Source: a virus
Virus record (IMG/VR): IMGVR_UViG_3300012928_000004
Coordinates: 1-62,298 of that record
Direction: 5' to 3' (one strand)
DNA length: 62,298 nt
Below the pieces are notes generated by a model, which searched no databases, was not told where the DNA came from, and saw only the letters and a list, made by a program, of their open reading frames with translations. The stretch's first letter is position 1, and each line of letters opens with the position of its first letter. This document shows, piece by piece, positions 1 through 8,174 of this stretch. Both the position numbers and the translations under genes were made by a program.

Positions 1-358
1 TGGACTTAAATACGCTGCATCAACAATTATATATCTATCAAAAAAGAAGGAAAAGGATGGTAAGACGGTTGTTGGAAATATTATCAAATGTAAAACCACC
101 AAGTCCAGACTAACAAAGGAGAATAACGAGATTGAGACCCGACTTTATTACGACAAGCGTGGACTGGATAAGTATTACGGACTACTGGAGTTGGGTGAAA
201 AGTATGGAGTCTTCCAACGCAAGGGCAATCGTGTCGTTGTTGGTGAATCTTCCGTTTATCCTTCTGCTATTCTTGCCTCTCCTGACAAATATTTCACGCC
301 CGAAGTAATGCAAGCACTGGATGAGTGTGCTGCTAAGGAGTTTAGATATGGATCTTAA
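1..358 (+). CDS. uvsX: UvsX RecA-like recombinase, C-terminal part (5' truncated)
   Basis: The gene is open from the left edge (frame begins at base 2) and ends at TAA 356-358, giving about 118 residues. The segment GLKYAASTIIYLSKKK and the following VVGNIIKCK and LYYDKRGLDKYYGLLELGE resemble the C-terminal third of T4 UvsX, the RecA-family strand-exchange protein of phage recombination-dependent replication. The Walker motifs would lie upstream of the window. Its last 11 bases overlap the next gene, and gp41 helicase follows that gene, which fits a T4-like replication cluster. Confidence 0.88.
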   Translation, partial: GLKYAASTIIYLSKKKEKDGKTVVGNIIKCKTTKSRLTKENNEIETRLYYDKRGLDKYYGLLELGEKYGVFQRKGNRVVVGESSVYPSAILASPDKYFTPEVMQALDECAAKEFRYGS

Positions 359-905
359 AGAATACATTCGTATCTATGACGATGTATTAGATTACAATGT
401 GTGTAAGAATGCTGTTGAATTATTCAAGCATGATGAAAACGTTGTTACACTGAAAGAACCACAGATGTCTTCTCTCAATCTGACCATTGAGTCAGAGCAA
501 AAGAAACATCCAGAGTGGACTGCTGTGCATAACCATTTACTACAAGTCATCTCTGCTGCTGCTCAACAGTATGCTATTGAGATGAAGATGGATAAGTATT
601 GGCCAAGAGAAAACAGTCTAGAGCAAATTAAGATGCATAAATACTGTGCCTCTTCTGGTGATAAGTTTGATTCTCACATTGATGTAGGAAACTACGAGTC
701 AGCACGTCGTTTTTGTGGATTCTTTTTGTATCTAAACGACGTTGACCAAGGTGGAGAAACTTTCTTTGACCACCTAGACTACAAAATTGCAGCAAAGTGT
801 GGTAGAATCGTGTTGTTCCCAAGCAACTGGATGTATCCCTACGCTGAATTGCCTGCTGAGTCTAACGACAAATACACTGTGACCACATATTTACATTATC
901 TATGA
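348..905 (+). CDS. 2OG-Fe(II) oxygenase-like protein (prolyl hydroxylase fold)
   Basis: A 185-residue protein. I chose ATG 348 over an upstream in-frame ATG at 321 because AAGGAG at 335-340 is well spaced for 348. The C-terminal half reads like the P4H-type double-stranded beta-helix: H110-x-D112, then FCGFFLYLND, GGETFF and the terminal TVTTYLHYL. The usual third iron ligand, a His in the FPSxWxxPH segment, appears to be Tyr165 (WMYPYAELP), so catalytic competence is uncertain. In phages such proteins are thought to hydroxylate proteins or nucleic acids; the substrate is unknown. It sits between uvsX and gp41 with overlapping ends. Confidence 0.72.
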   Translation: MDLKEYIRIYDDVLDYNVCKNAVELFKHDENVVTLKEPQMSSLNLTIESEQKKHPEWTAVHNHLLQVISAAAQQYAIEMKMDKYWPRENSLEQIKMHKYCASSGDKFDSHIDVGNYESARRFCGFFLYLNDVDQGGETFFDHLDYKIAAKCGRIVLFPSNWMYPYAELPAESNDKYTVTTYLHYL

Positions 906-2284
906 GTCTAAGAATTGAAGAGGTCGCCCTAAGTAAACTCATCCTCAACGATGAATACTGTAGGAAAGTCCTGCCCTTTGTCAAACCAGAATACTTTGAT
1001 GTCTTTAACCACAAAGTATTGTTTGAAACCCTTGCTGAATATGTCAGTGAGTTTGATGTAACACCAGAGCCTAATGCTCTGATGATTGAGGTTGAGAAGA
1101 GGAAGGATATTACTGAAGATATCTACAATGATATCACTAAATTTCTTGATAACTTAGACAGAGACCACTACAACGATGAGTGGTTGATTGATACCACAGA
1201 AAAGTGGTGCAAAGAAAGAGCAATTTATCTTGCCTTGATGGAGTCTGTAAAGATTGCTGACGGTCAAGACAAGACTCGCACTAAAGATGCTATTCCTAGT
1301 ATCATGTCTGATGCTCTTGGGGTTTGCTTTGATGACCATGTTGGACACGATTACTTACAAGACTCTGATGACCGCTATGATTTTTACCACAGGAAGGAAG
1401 AAAAGATTCCTTTCGACTTGGAATATTTTAACAAGATTACAAAAGGTGGGTTGCCTAATAAGACTCTCAATATCGCACTCGCTGGTACAGGTGTCGGCAA
1501 GTCTCTATTCATGTGCCACATGGCTAGTGCCTGCCTCTTGCAAGGGCGCAACGTTCTCTACATTACATGTGAAATGGCAGAGGAGAAGATTGCTGAACGA
1601 ATTGATGCAAACCTCCTCGACACCCCAATCCAAATCCTAAGCGACCCACTGTTTACTAAAGCAAAGTATCGTGCTAAGATGGATAAGTTGAGACAGAAGA
1701 CACAGGGTAAACTTGTTGTCAAGGAATACCCTACTGCTTCTGCTCACGTCGGTCACTTCGAGTCACTATTAAATGAGTTGTCCCTTAAAAAAGGGTTTGC
1801 CCCTGACATTATTTTTGTTGACTATCTCAACATCTGTGCTAGTAGTAGGTATAAAGGCACTATTGTAAACTCATATACCTATGTGAAAGCAATCGCTGAA
1901 GAGTTGCGTGGACTGGCAGGTAAAATGAATGTGCCTATCATGTCTGCAACTCAGACCACTCGCTCTGGATATGGTAACTCTAATGTAGAGATTACTGATA
2001 CCAGTGAATCGTTTGGTCTACCTGCTACCGCTGACCTTATGTTTGCTCTTATCTCTACAGAAGATATGGAGCAGTTAGGACAGATTATGGTCAAGCAGTT
2101 GAAGAATAGATATAATGACCCAACAATGTATAAGCGATTCGTTGTTGGTATTGACAGAGCGAAGATGAGACTGTATGATTGTGAGCAGTCAGCACAGGAA
2201 GACATCATCGACGCTGGGGATATCCCTGACAATCCTATATCGTATACCAAAACAAAACAATCATTCGACGGATTCAAAGTTTAA
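902..2284 (+). CDS. gp41: Replicative DNA helicase gp41 (DnaB family)
   Basis: A 460-residue RecA-fold hexameric helicase. The Walker A motif GTGVGKS is at residues 195-201 and a Walker B-type strand IIFVDYLN ends around Asp307. The all-alpha N-terminal region and the ITKGGLPNKTLNIALAG lead-in match T4 gp41. It would unwind DNA at the fork and partner with the gp61 primase encoded at 10838-11827. The start codon overlaps the preceding stop as ATGA, so translation is probably coupled. The length is close to T4 gp41. Confidence 0.93.
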   Translation: MSLRIEEVALSKLILNDEYCRKVLPFVKPEYFDVFNHKVLFETLAEYVSEFDVTPEPNALMIEVEKRKDITEDIYNDITKFLDNLDRDHYNDEWLIDTTEKWCKERAIYLALMESVKIADGQDKTRTKDAIPSIMSDALGVCFDDHVGHDYLQDSDDRYDFYHRKEEKIPFDLEYFNKITKGGLPNKTLNIALAGTGVGKSLFMCHMASACLLQGRNVLYITCEMAEEKIAERIDANLLDTPIQILSDPLFTKAKYRAKMDKLRQKTQGKLVVKEYPTASAHVGHFESLLNELSLKKGFAPDIIFVDYLNICASSRYKGTIVNSYTYVKAIAEELRGLAGKMNVPIMSATQTTRSGYGNSNVEITDTSESFGLPATADLMFALISTEDMEQLGQIMVKQLKNRYNDPTMYKRFVVGIDRAKMRLYDCEQSAQEDIIDAGDIPDNPISYTKTKQSFDGFKV

Positions 2285-2285
2285 C

Positions 2286-2942
2286 ATGAATGTAAACAAA
2301 TTTACTAATGAGTTTGACCCTAACAGAGGGGGAGACGACAAAGCAGCAGAAGAAATTAACAGTGCTGCTCGTGACAAAGTAGATGAGGCAGAGCAGTCTG
2401 CACGTAAGGAGATGGATGACACTCCTAAAGATGCTGAGGCAATGAAAGAGAAGATGGGCACTGCTCCCGCTTCAAAGAAAAGAGTTGATAAAAAACTCAA
2501 GGAAAAGAAAGAGGCCGAAAAGAAAGGCAACGAGAAATTTGAGATTGACCTTGACAAATACACTGAGTTTGTTGACCGTGTTACCTCAGATGCATCTAAA
2601 GATATCAATGTCCTGTTGAATCGCTACGGTGAGTTGAAGAAAGCAGGTTGTAACATTGAGCGTCTTGACACAGCAGCATCTGGTATGTCTGCAGAGGGTG
2701 GAGAATTTATGGAGATTGTTAAGAAACTGAAGTTTCAAGGCAAACCATACGACGCTGCTACTAAAGAGCACCTGCAAAAAGAATTGGGTGATATCATGTG
2801 GTATGTTGCACAGGCAGCACTCGCTCTTGACACACGACTTGATGAAATTATCTACATCAATACACTGAAACTTGCAGCAAGATATCCTGGTGGTATGTTT
2901 GAGGTTGGTTACTCTGAGAATCGTGCACCTGGTGACATTTAA
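2286..2942 (+). CDS. mazG: MazG-like nucleotide pyrophosphohydrolase with charged N-terminal extension
   Basis: A 218-residue protein. I used ATG 2286, right after the gp41 stop; an upstream start would run through gp41. The C-terminal half carries a MazG-type all-alpha NTP-PPase core, with the acidic helix E137/E140/E143 (SAEGGEFMEIV) and the second metal motif E166-L-G-D169 followed by IMWYVAQ. The first 100 residues are highly charged, rich in K, E and A. Cyanophage MazG has been proposed to act on (p)ppGpp or on deoxynucleotides; the substrate here cannot be read from sequence. Confidence 0.82.
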   Translation: MNVNKFTNEFDPNRGGDDKAAEEINSAARDKVDEAEQSARKEMDDTPKDAEAMKEKMGTAPASKKRVDKKLKEKKEAEKKGNEKFEIDLDKYTEFVDRVTSDASKDINVLLNRYGELKKAGCNIERLDTAASGMSAEGGEFMEIVKKLKFQGKPYDAATKEHLQKELGDIMWYVAQAALALDTRLDEIIYINTLKLAARYPGGMFEVGYSENRAPGDI

Positions 2943-3544
2943 TGCAGAGCATCATCCCCTCTAACCTTGGATGGTTAGAGGATAAACTTAAACCCGAAGA
3001 GTCTAAACGACTGTGGGATTATATTAGCAAGGCTAAGGATGATGCTAAGTTAGAATTACTAGGGCATATGCACAGTAGTCTTTATCTAAATGATGAAGAC
3101 GACTGGTTTTTTAATAATGTATGTCCACGATTCATTCAAAGATATGGAGATGAGTTTGGTCCTTTCTCTCTTCCTACTGCACGTGCACATCCATACATGA
3201 TTGATAATCTATGGGTCAATGTACAGAAAGAGACAGAATATAATCCATTTCATAACCACTTTGGTGTCTACAGTTTTGTTATCTGGTTAAACATACCAAC
3301 AGACTGGAGAGAGCAGTATGCCTTATGTGATAACTCCAAGGGCACAGCATCTAATTTTGAATTTCACTTCACTAATATCCTAGGTGAGATTACATCTTAT
3401 CAGTATCAACTAGATAAGAGTTGGGAAGATACTATGTTATTCTTTCCGTCAAAATTAAACCATGGTGTCTATCCATATTTTAACTGTGGTGAGAATAGAA
3501 TCAGTGTATCTGGAAACCTATGTCTAAATACTATGGTACAGTAA
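2942..3544 (+). CDS. 2OG-Fe(II) oxygenase superfamily protein
   Basis: A 200-residue protein starting one base before the end of the previous stop. The segment NPFHNHFGVYSFVIWLN gives H104-N-H106, and LFFPSKLNHGVYPY supplies a distal His174. This spacing is typical of the phage cupin-like 2OG-Fe(II) oxygenases with an H-x-H pair. A substrate cannot be predicted. It is one of seven proteins of this general fold in the window, and it closes the operon that starts with uvsX. Confidence 0.7.
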   Translation: MQSIIPSNLGWLEDKLKPEESKRLWDYISKAKDDAKLELLGHMHSSLYLNDEDDWFFNNVCPRFIQRYGDEFGPFSLPTARAHPYMIDNLWVNVQKETEYNPFHNHFGVYSFVIWLNIPTDWREQYALCDNSKGTASNFEFHFTNILGEITSYQYQLDKSWEDTMLFFPSKLNHGVYPYFNCGENRISVSGNLCLNTMVQ

Positions 3545-3553
3545 ACCATAGAT

Positions 3554-4912
3554 ATGGCTAAGGCAAATACAGAAGACGAAATTCTGCTAGCCACTAACAA
3601 AGTCCTTAGAGATTATGACTCTGAGATAATGAGTGCGTCGTCAAAGATGACCCGCATTCGTATCATCAGTGGTGATAGAGTAAAGGCAAAGCAGTCAATT
3701 GAAAGTGCCCTATTACAAGAGCAGATTGAATACTTTGATGCTCTAAAACATCCTAACTATGCAAGAGGATGGCCAGTATCTAGTTTCTCTGGCACAGTAG
3801 TTGAATCTACACAAGGCACACTAACTGAATTTGTATATAAACAGAAAGGTGGTGGAGGAAGTGGTGCTGGTGCCGACATCACAAAGTTAACTGAGTCTGC
3901 ACAGTGTGTATTTGCTGCAGTAAGAGCAGTCACTGGTAAGTCTGATAGTGCTACAGTATTTGACGTTAGTAATATAAGGAAAGCATCTTCAAAGTTTGAT
4001 ATCCCTGCTGACATAGCAAGGAATGATTGTGAGAGAATAAGAAGAGACTTGACAGAAGATTGGATATCATCATGTGACAAGGGTGCCGCTAAGATAATTG
4101 AGAAGTTAGGTAAGAATTACATCTTCCATAGAGGGTCTAAGACTGTCGATAGAATCGAAGGTGCCTTCAAGAGAGTATCTAAGAAGGAAGGTATCAGGAT
4201 GGACCAAAACAAATGGTCTCCTGCTGACATATATCTAATCTCCTCTGCTTTTAATCCTGATTGTTTGGGTGAAGAAGAAAGCATACGAGGATTGAATCAG
4301 TGTATGCAAGAAAGAATACAAAAGAATGTTGCTATTGGTGTATCACTTAAGAAGATAACTGGTGGTGCAGTCATGAAACCTATTAACTTTGATAAGAAAC
4401 AAAAGACTGAGCAGAAGTTTTCTAGATTTGAAATGGGAAAGAAATCTTTAGACGGATACATACATTTCCAGTCTGGAGTTAAGATTCAGTTCAGGACTTT
4501 CGGTGGTAGTAAGTTAACTGGTTGGCAAGGTGAGGTCAAAGGTGCATCAGCAAACCAAGGAAAGATATCTCTTGGTCCTGTCAACCTCTTGATTAAACAA
4601 CATATAGGTGGAGCAAAACAAATTCCTACAACTGCAGCACGTATGGTGGTCAATAACAGAGACCAAGTAATTGCTGACATTAAGAAGGGTATGGCCAAGT
4701 TTGCAAAGGCATCACCTAATGAGTTAAAACTTATCTTTGAAGACCCTAAAATTATTACAGACCCATTCCTATACTCTAAGTGGCAGGCAGTCAAACTATT
4801 TGAATTGATTGACAGTCTCCCTAAGAATAAGAAGGACCAACTCTGTGAGGATTTCTTGCTGTATGCATCATCACAGTCAAGCATCTCAGCACCCTACTAC
4901 AAGCTTGAGTAG
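3554..4912 (+). CDS. Uncharacterised protein with PD-(D/E)XK-like nuclease signature
   Basis: A 452-residue protein whose family I do not recognise with certainty. A Gly-rich linker (KGGGGSGAGAD) lies near residue 100. The middle contains KWSPADIYL at residues 220-228 followed by GVSLKK at 262-267. An Asp in a P-A-D-I strand followed by a beta strand ending in x-K-K is the pattern of restriction-endonuclease-fold enzymes, so Asp225 and Lys266/267 are candidate catalytic residues. The C-terminal 150 residues are basic. It precedes a ligase-like gene across a 58-nt gap that holds a promoter. Nuclease activity is inference; a structural role is also possible. Confidence 0.5.
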   Translation: MAKANTEDEILLATNKVLRDYDSEIMSASSKMTRIRIISGDRVKAKQSIESALLQEQIEYFDALKHPNYARGWPVSSFSGTVVESTQGTLTEFVYKQKGGGGSGAGADITKLTESAQCVFAAVRAVTGKSDSATVFDVSNIRKASSKFDIPADIARNDCERIRRDLTEDWISSCDKGAAKIIEKLGKNYIFHRGSKTVDRIEGAFKRVSKKEGIRMDQNKWSPADIYLISSAFNPDCLGEEESIRGLNQCMQERIQKNVAIGVSLKKITGGAVMKPINFDKKQKTEQKFSRFEMGKKSLDGYIHFQSGVKIQFRTFGGSKLTGWQGEVKGASANQGKISLGPVNLLIKQHIGGAKQIPTTAARMVVNNRDQVIADIKKGMAKFAKASPNELKLIFEDPKIITDPFLYSKWQAVKLFELIDSLPKNKKDQLCEDFLLYASSQSSISAPYYKLE

Positions 4913-4935
4913 GTTGCCAAACTGTCCACTCTGAC

Positions 4936-4964
4936 TCGACACTGCCCCCATTCTGCCCTATAAT
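4936..4964 (+). promoter_or_regulatory. Sigma-70-type promoter, possibly leaderless
   Basis: TCGACA (4936-4941), a 17-nt spacer and TATAAT (4959-4964). The predicted transcription start falls about 7 nt after the -10 box, on or next to the ATG at 4971, so the transcript would have little or no leader. No Shine-Dalgarno motif is visible before 4971. Confidence 0.6.
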
Positions 4965-4970
4965 ATAGAC

Positions 4971-6155
4971 ATGGCAAAAAACACACACCTAGAGCACCTA
5001 GAAGATGACATCTTTAATGAAGGGTCTGCTGGTGCTACCAATGCTCTCAACTTCCTCAAAGCTCTCCGTGATATGCTTTCAGAGGGTAGTGGTGGGTCAA
5101 AAGTAAAGATTACTACTAAGTGGGATGGTGCCCCCGCTGTTATATGTGGTCGCGACCCAGAAAACGGGAAGTTTTTTGTTGGCACCAAGTCTGTATTTAA
5201 TAAGGTAGACGCTAAGATTGTATACACTGATGAGGATGCTGATAGACTTTACGGTGGGTCCACTGTAGGTAGCATTCTTAAGTTGTGTCTTAAGTATCTG
5301 AGTGACCTTCCTATCAAGGGTGTGCTACAGGGTGACCTGTTGTATAGTAAACCACTTAGTAAGATGAGTGGTGAGTATAAATTCAAACCAAACACCATCA
5401 CCTATGTGTTAGATGCTAAGTCGCCTATGGGTATGAAGGTAGGTGCTAGTAAGATGGGCATTGTATTTCACACCACATATACTGGTAACAGTATGTCATC
5501 CCTGTCTGCAGGTTTCGGTGTAGATGTATCCAATCTACAGGGTGTTAAGAATGTAGCAGTATTCTCTTCATCCTTTGACAATATCGGTGGTGCTGCTAAC
5601 CTGACACCTGCTGAGAAGTCTAAACTAAACAGTGTGATTCTATCTGCAGAGAAGTCACTTGCCTCTGGTGGTAAATTCCTTGACACTATCCAAGGTGGTA
5701 AGGGACCCTTCAGTCTACCTGCATTGTTTAAGGTATACTTCAACCAGATTATTAGAGGTGGTAAGATTCCTACCTCGTCATCACAGATGGCAAATGGTTT
5801 CAAACAATTCGTTAGCACTAAGTATACCACTGAGATTGAGAAGAAAAAGACTCTCAAATCTAAGTTAGATTGGACGGAAAGAAAAGCAGAGTCGCTTAAA
5901 TACCTAAATACTAATAGTAATATGATGAATTCTGCACTTGATGGTTTCAAAAACCTGATGGATGCTAAAGTTTTAATCATAAATAAACTCATACAAATCA
6001 AAAGTATTGGGACATTCCTTGAGACAGAGAATGGATTACGTGCCACAAACCCAGAAGGCTTCGTTGCTATCAGGGATGGTGCGGCACTTAAACTTGTAGA
6101 TAGACTGGAATTCTCCAGAGCTAATTTCACTGTTGCTAAAGATTGGGGTAAATGA
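4971..6155 (+). CDS. Nucleotidyltransferase-superfamily ligase-like protein
   Basis: A 394-residue protein. It shows the ordered motifs of covalent nucleotidyltransferases (DNA/RNA ligases): motif I K50-W-D-G53 (TTKWDGAPAV), a following strand with FVGTKS, GVLQGDLLY near residue 117 in the position of motif III, motif IV E362-G-F-V and motif V around A-L-K374-L-V. The gap between motifs III and IV is unusually long, about 240 residues, which suggests an inserted domain. Activity, whether RNA or DNA ligation or adenylyl transfer, is inferred. Its stop overlaps the start of the HxGH nucleotidyltransferase gene, implying coupled production. Confidence 0.55.
   Translation: MAKNTHLEHLEDDIFNEGSAGATNALNFLKALRDMLSEGSGGSKVKITTKWDGAPAVICGRDPENGKFFVGTKSVFNKVDAKIVYTDEDADRLYGGSTVGSILKLCLKYLSDLPIKGVLQGDLLYSKPLSKMSGEYKFKPNTITYVLDAKSPMGMKVGASKMGIVFHTTYTGNSMSSLSAGFGVDVSNLQGVKNVAVFSSSFDNIGGAANLTPAEKSKLNSVILSAEKSLASGGKFLDTIQGGKGPFSLPALFKVYFNQIIRGGKIPTSSSQMANGFKQFVSTKYTTEIEKKKTLKSKLDWTERKAESLKYLNTNSNMMNSALDGFKNLMDAKVLIINKLIQIKSIGTFLETENGLRATNPEGFVAIRDGAALKLVDRLEFSRANFTVAKDWGK
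5978..5985 (+). promoter_or_regulatory. T4-type late promoter CATAAATA
   Basis: CATAAATA lies inside the ligase-like gene, about 167 nt upstream of the ATG at 6152. A further CTAAATA lies at 5904-5910. Either could drive late expression of the downstream gene, which carries a capsid-targeting-like N-terminus. Confidence 0.4.
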
Positions 6156-7273
6156 AATTTCTAGAATTTATTAAAGAGGCAGCGGCACAAGCTGCAAAGA
6201 CAAAGAAACCTTCCACCTCATCGAAGGGTAAATCTGCTGCGGATAAAAAACTTGATGATAAGCATGTTGCTATTACTTTCGGCAGGTTTAATCCTCCCCA
6301 CGCTGGTCATGGTAAACTTCTTGATGCGGTTAAAGCACATGGAGGAGACTCAGGAAACTACAGAATCTATCCCTCAAGGTCACAAGACCACAAGAAGAAT
6401 CCCTTAAGTGCTCAACAAAAAGTTGACCACATGAGGAAGATGTTTAAGCAACATAAGGACGCAATACAAAACAACGAGGCACACAGGAATGTGTTTGATG
6501 TGTTACGTGACCTTCACGATGAAGGACATGAGCATGTTACTATGGTTGTAGGAGATGACCGAGTAAAAGAGTTTGAAGGACTCACTAACAAATACAACGG
6601 TATCCACTACGACTTCAAGAGTATTAATATTAAGTCGGCAGGTGCACGGTCGAATGATTCTGAGGACCCTATCGAGAATCTATCAGCATCTAAGATGCGT
6701 AAACATGCACAGTCTGGAGACCACGACTCATTCCACGGTGGCACTGGTGGTTACAAGGACTCCAAGAAACTGATGGCAGATGTCATCGCAGGCATGACAC
6801 CACCACCCAAGGCAAAGAAACCTAAGAAGGGTGAGTCTGTCCATGAATCTGTATGGGAGTATGCTCCTAAACTGGACTTTGATTCCTTCCGTGACTTCTA
6901 TATGCTTAACCATATCTTTAAGGTAGGTGCACTTGTAGAGCATGACGACAGTGGTATTCGTGGTAACATTGTCCACAGAGGACCAAACTATATTATTATG
7001 AAAGATGGATACGGTGGAGAGCATCGTGCATGGTTACAACATGTGTCTGAAGTAGCACAGTTAGGACCATCAGACCTCAGTCACCAACAAGAAGTTGCTG
7101 CTGACACTACTAAAGACCAGAGTAACTACTCTGCTGATGACGGTAGTGGTAACACATGGAAAGCAGGCACTGATAGATACAGAGAAGCACTACAGAATCT
7201 GACACCTGGTCAAAAACCTGTTAAATTCTCTGACTTTAATGCTCGCATTAGAAAAACAGCTTCAACTAAATAG
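6152..7273 (+). CDS. HxGH nucleotidyltransferase (NMN adenylyltransferase-like) with T4-type capsid-targeting N-terminus
   Basis: A 373-residue protein. Residues 39-60 read VAITFGRFNPPHAGHGKLLD, with the HxGH catalytic motif H50-A-G-H53. SASKMRKHAQ at 178-187 corresponds to the (I/L)SxTxxR nucleotide-binding motif. This is the cytidylyl/NMN-adenylyltransferase fold. The N-terminus MKFLEFIKEAA resembles the capsid-targeting sequence of T4 internal proteins (MKTYQEFIAEA), and I-K-E|A fits the gp21 protease site, so the enzyme may be packaged in the head. The C-terminal 150 residues include an SH3-like stretch (FKVGALVEHDDSGIRGNIV). The ATGA overlap with the ligase-like gene suggests joint function. 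Confidence 0.65.
   Translation: MKFLEFIKEAAAQAAKTKKPSTSSKGKSAADKKLDDKHVAITFGRFNPPHAGHGKLLDAVKAHGGDSGNYRIYPSRSQDHKKNPLSAQQKVDHMRKMFKQHKDAIQNNEAHRNVFDVLRDLHDEGHEHVTMVVGDDRVKEFEGLTNKYNGIHYDFKSINIKSAGARSNDSEDPIENLSASKMRKHAQSGDHDSFHGGTGGYKDSKKLMADVIAGMTPPPKAKKPKKGESVHESVWEYAPKLDFDSFRDFYMLNHIFKVGALVEHDDSGIRGNIVHRGPNYIIMKDGYGGEHRAWLQHVSEVAQLGPSDLSHQQEVAADTTKDQSNYSADDGSGNTWKAGTDRYREALQNLTPGQKPVKFSDFNARIRKTASTK
7266..7272 (+). promoter_or_regulatory. Late promoter-like CTAAATA
   Basis: CTAAATA overlaps the stop codon of the preceding gene and lies 26 nt upstream of the ATG at 7299, the usual distance for a T4-type late promoter in cyanophages. Confidence 0.55.
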
Positions 7274-7298
7274 TATCGTATAGATTTACTTACAACCA

Positions 7299-8174
7299 AT
7301 GACGTTAGAAATGCTGGTCTCTGCAGCACTGATGAACTATACTCAGCAGGAGCAGGGCAAAATTCTACAAGCTATCGAAGAGGATAGACTTCCTAACTCC
7401 ACCCGTCTACAGGAGGGTGTATACAAAGTTATGGAAGCATTCGATGCATATGAACCCGTCGTTGAGGGGTATGCTGGATTCAAGATTGACCGTGAGTCAG
7501 TCGCGAAGAAAAAGAAAGAGCATGGTGACGACCGTAATGTTGGTCGTGTTGTGCAATCAGGTGGTGATTCAATGCTTATCACTGGTAAGAAAGCAGATGG
7601 ACGCTACATCGTTGTCGGTAAGAAAGGTGAGAAGTCTGCACGTGACGCAGCAGACCTTGGGGTAACCAAGAAAGAAGAAGTCATCGGTATTGACATTGAA
7701 GACCTCCATACACAAATGCTTGAGGGCATGAAGCAAGCACGTGCAAACGTTGGTGCAAGCAAGTGTTGGGATGGTTATAAGGCTAAGGGCACTAAGAAGA
7801 AGGGCGACAAAGAAGTCCCTAACTGTGTCAAAGAAGAAGAAATTGAAGAGCGTTACAAAGGTAAGCACGGACAATCTGAGAAAGAGTATCAAGACGGTCG
7901 CTCACAAGGTGGCAAGATGGTCTCTGGTGACTCTAAGATGAGTGGTGCAAAATACTCTCACGGTAGCAGAGTATCTGATGGTGGCGCTGGTCCTCAACCT
8001 GCTGGCGGTTCTAAGAAACCAAAAGCACAAGGTAAGATGGACAACTGGGGCAGAAATGAATTGAAAATGCGTAAAGCAAATCTCAAAGCAAAGAATGAGG
8101 ACTTTATAAATAAACTGTCTACCTCAGGATTGTTTACTGAGGATGAGCTACAGAAAATGGGAGAGATGGAATGA
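7299..8174 (+). CDS. Hypothetical protein, probable virion component
   Basis: A 291-residue protein I cannot assign. An acidic N-terminal region (residues 1-60) is followed by a Lys/Gly-rich middle containing CWDGYKAKGTKKKGDKEVPNCV, with two Cys about 20 residues apart, then low-complexity Gly/Ser/Lys sequence. No enzymatic motif is visible. A late promoter-like site directly upstream points to expression with head and tail genes. The stop overlaps the ATG at 8171. Confidence 0.6.
   Translation: MTLEMLVSAALMNYTQQEQGKILQAIEEDRLPNSTRLQEGVYKVMEAFDAYEPVVEGYAGFKIDRESVAKKKKEHGDDRNVGRVVQSGGDSMLITGKKADGRYIVVGKKGEKSARDAADLGVTKKEEVIGIDIEDLHTQMLEGMKQARANVGASKCWDGYKAKGTKKKGDKEVPNCVKEEEIEERYKGKHGQSEKEYQDGRSQGGKMVSGDSKMSGAKYSHGSRVSDGGAGPQPAGGSKKPKAQGKMDNWGRNELKMRKANLKAKNEDFINKLSTSGLFTEDELQKMGEME
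8105..8112 (+). promoter_or_regulatory. Late promoter TATAAATA
   Basis: A TATAAATA match to the T4 late consensus inside the 3' end of the preceding gene, 58 nt before the ATG at 8171. Confidence 0.45.

Noticed and set aside
1254-1640. 128-residue frame inside gp41
   Set aside because: Overlaps the helicase core including the Walker A region; composition looks like an out-of-frame reading.
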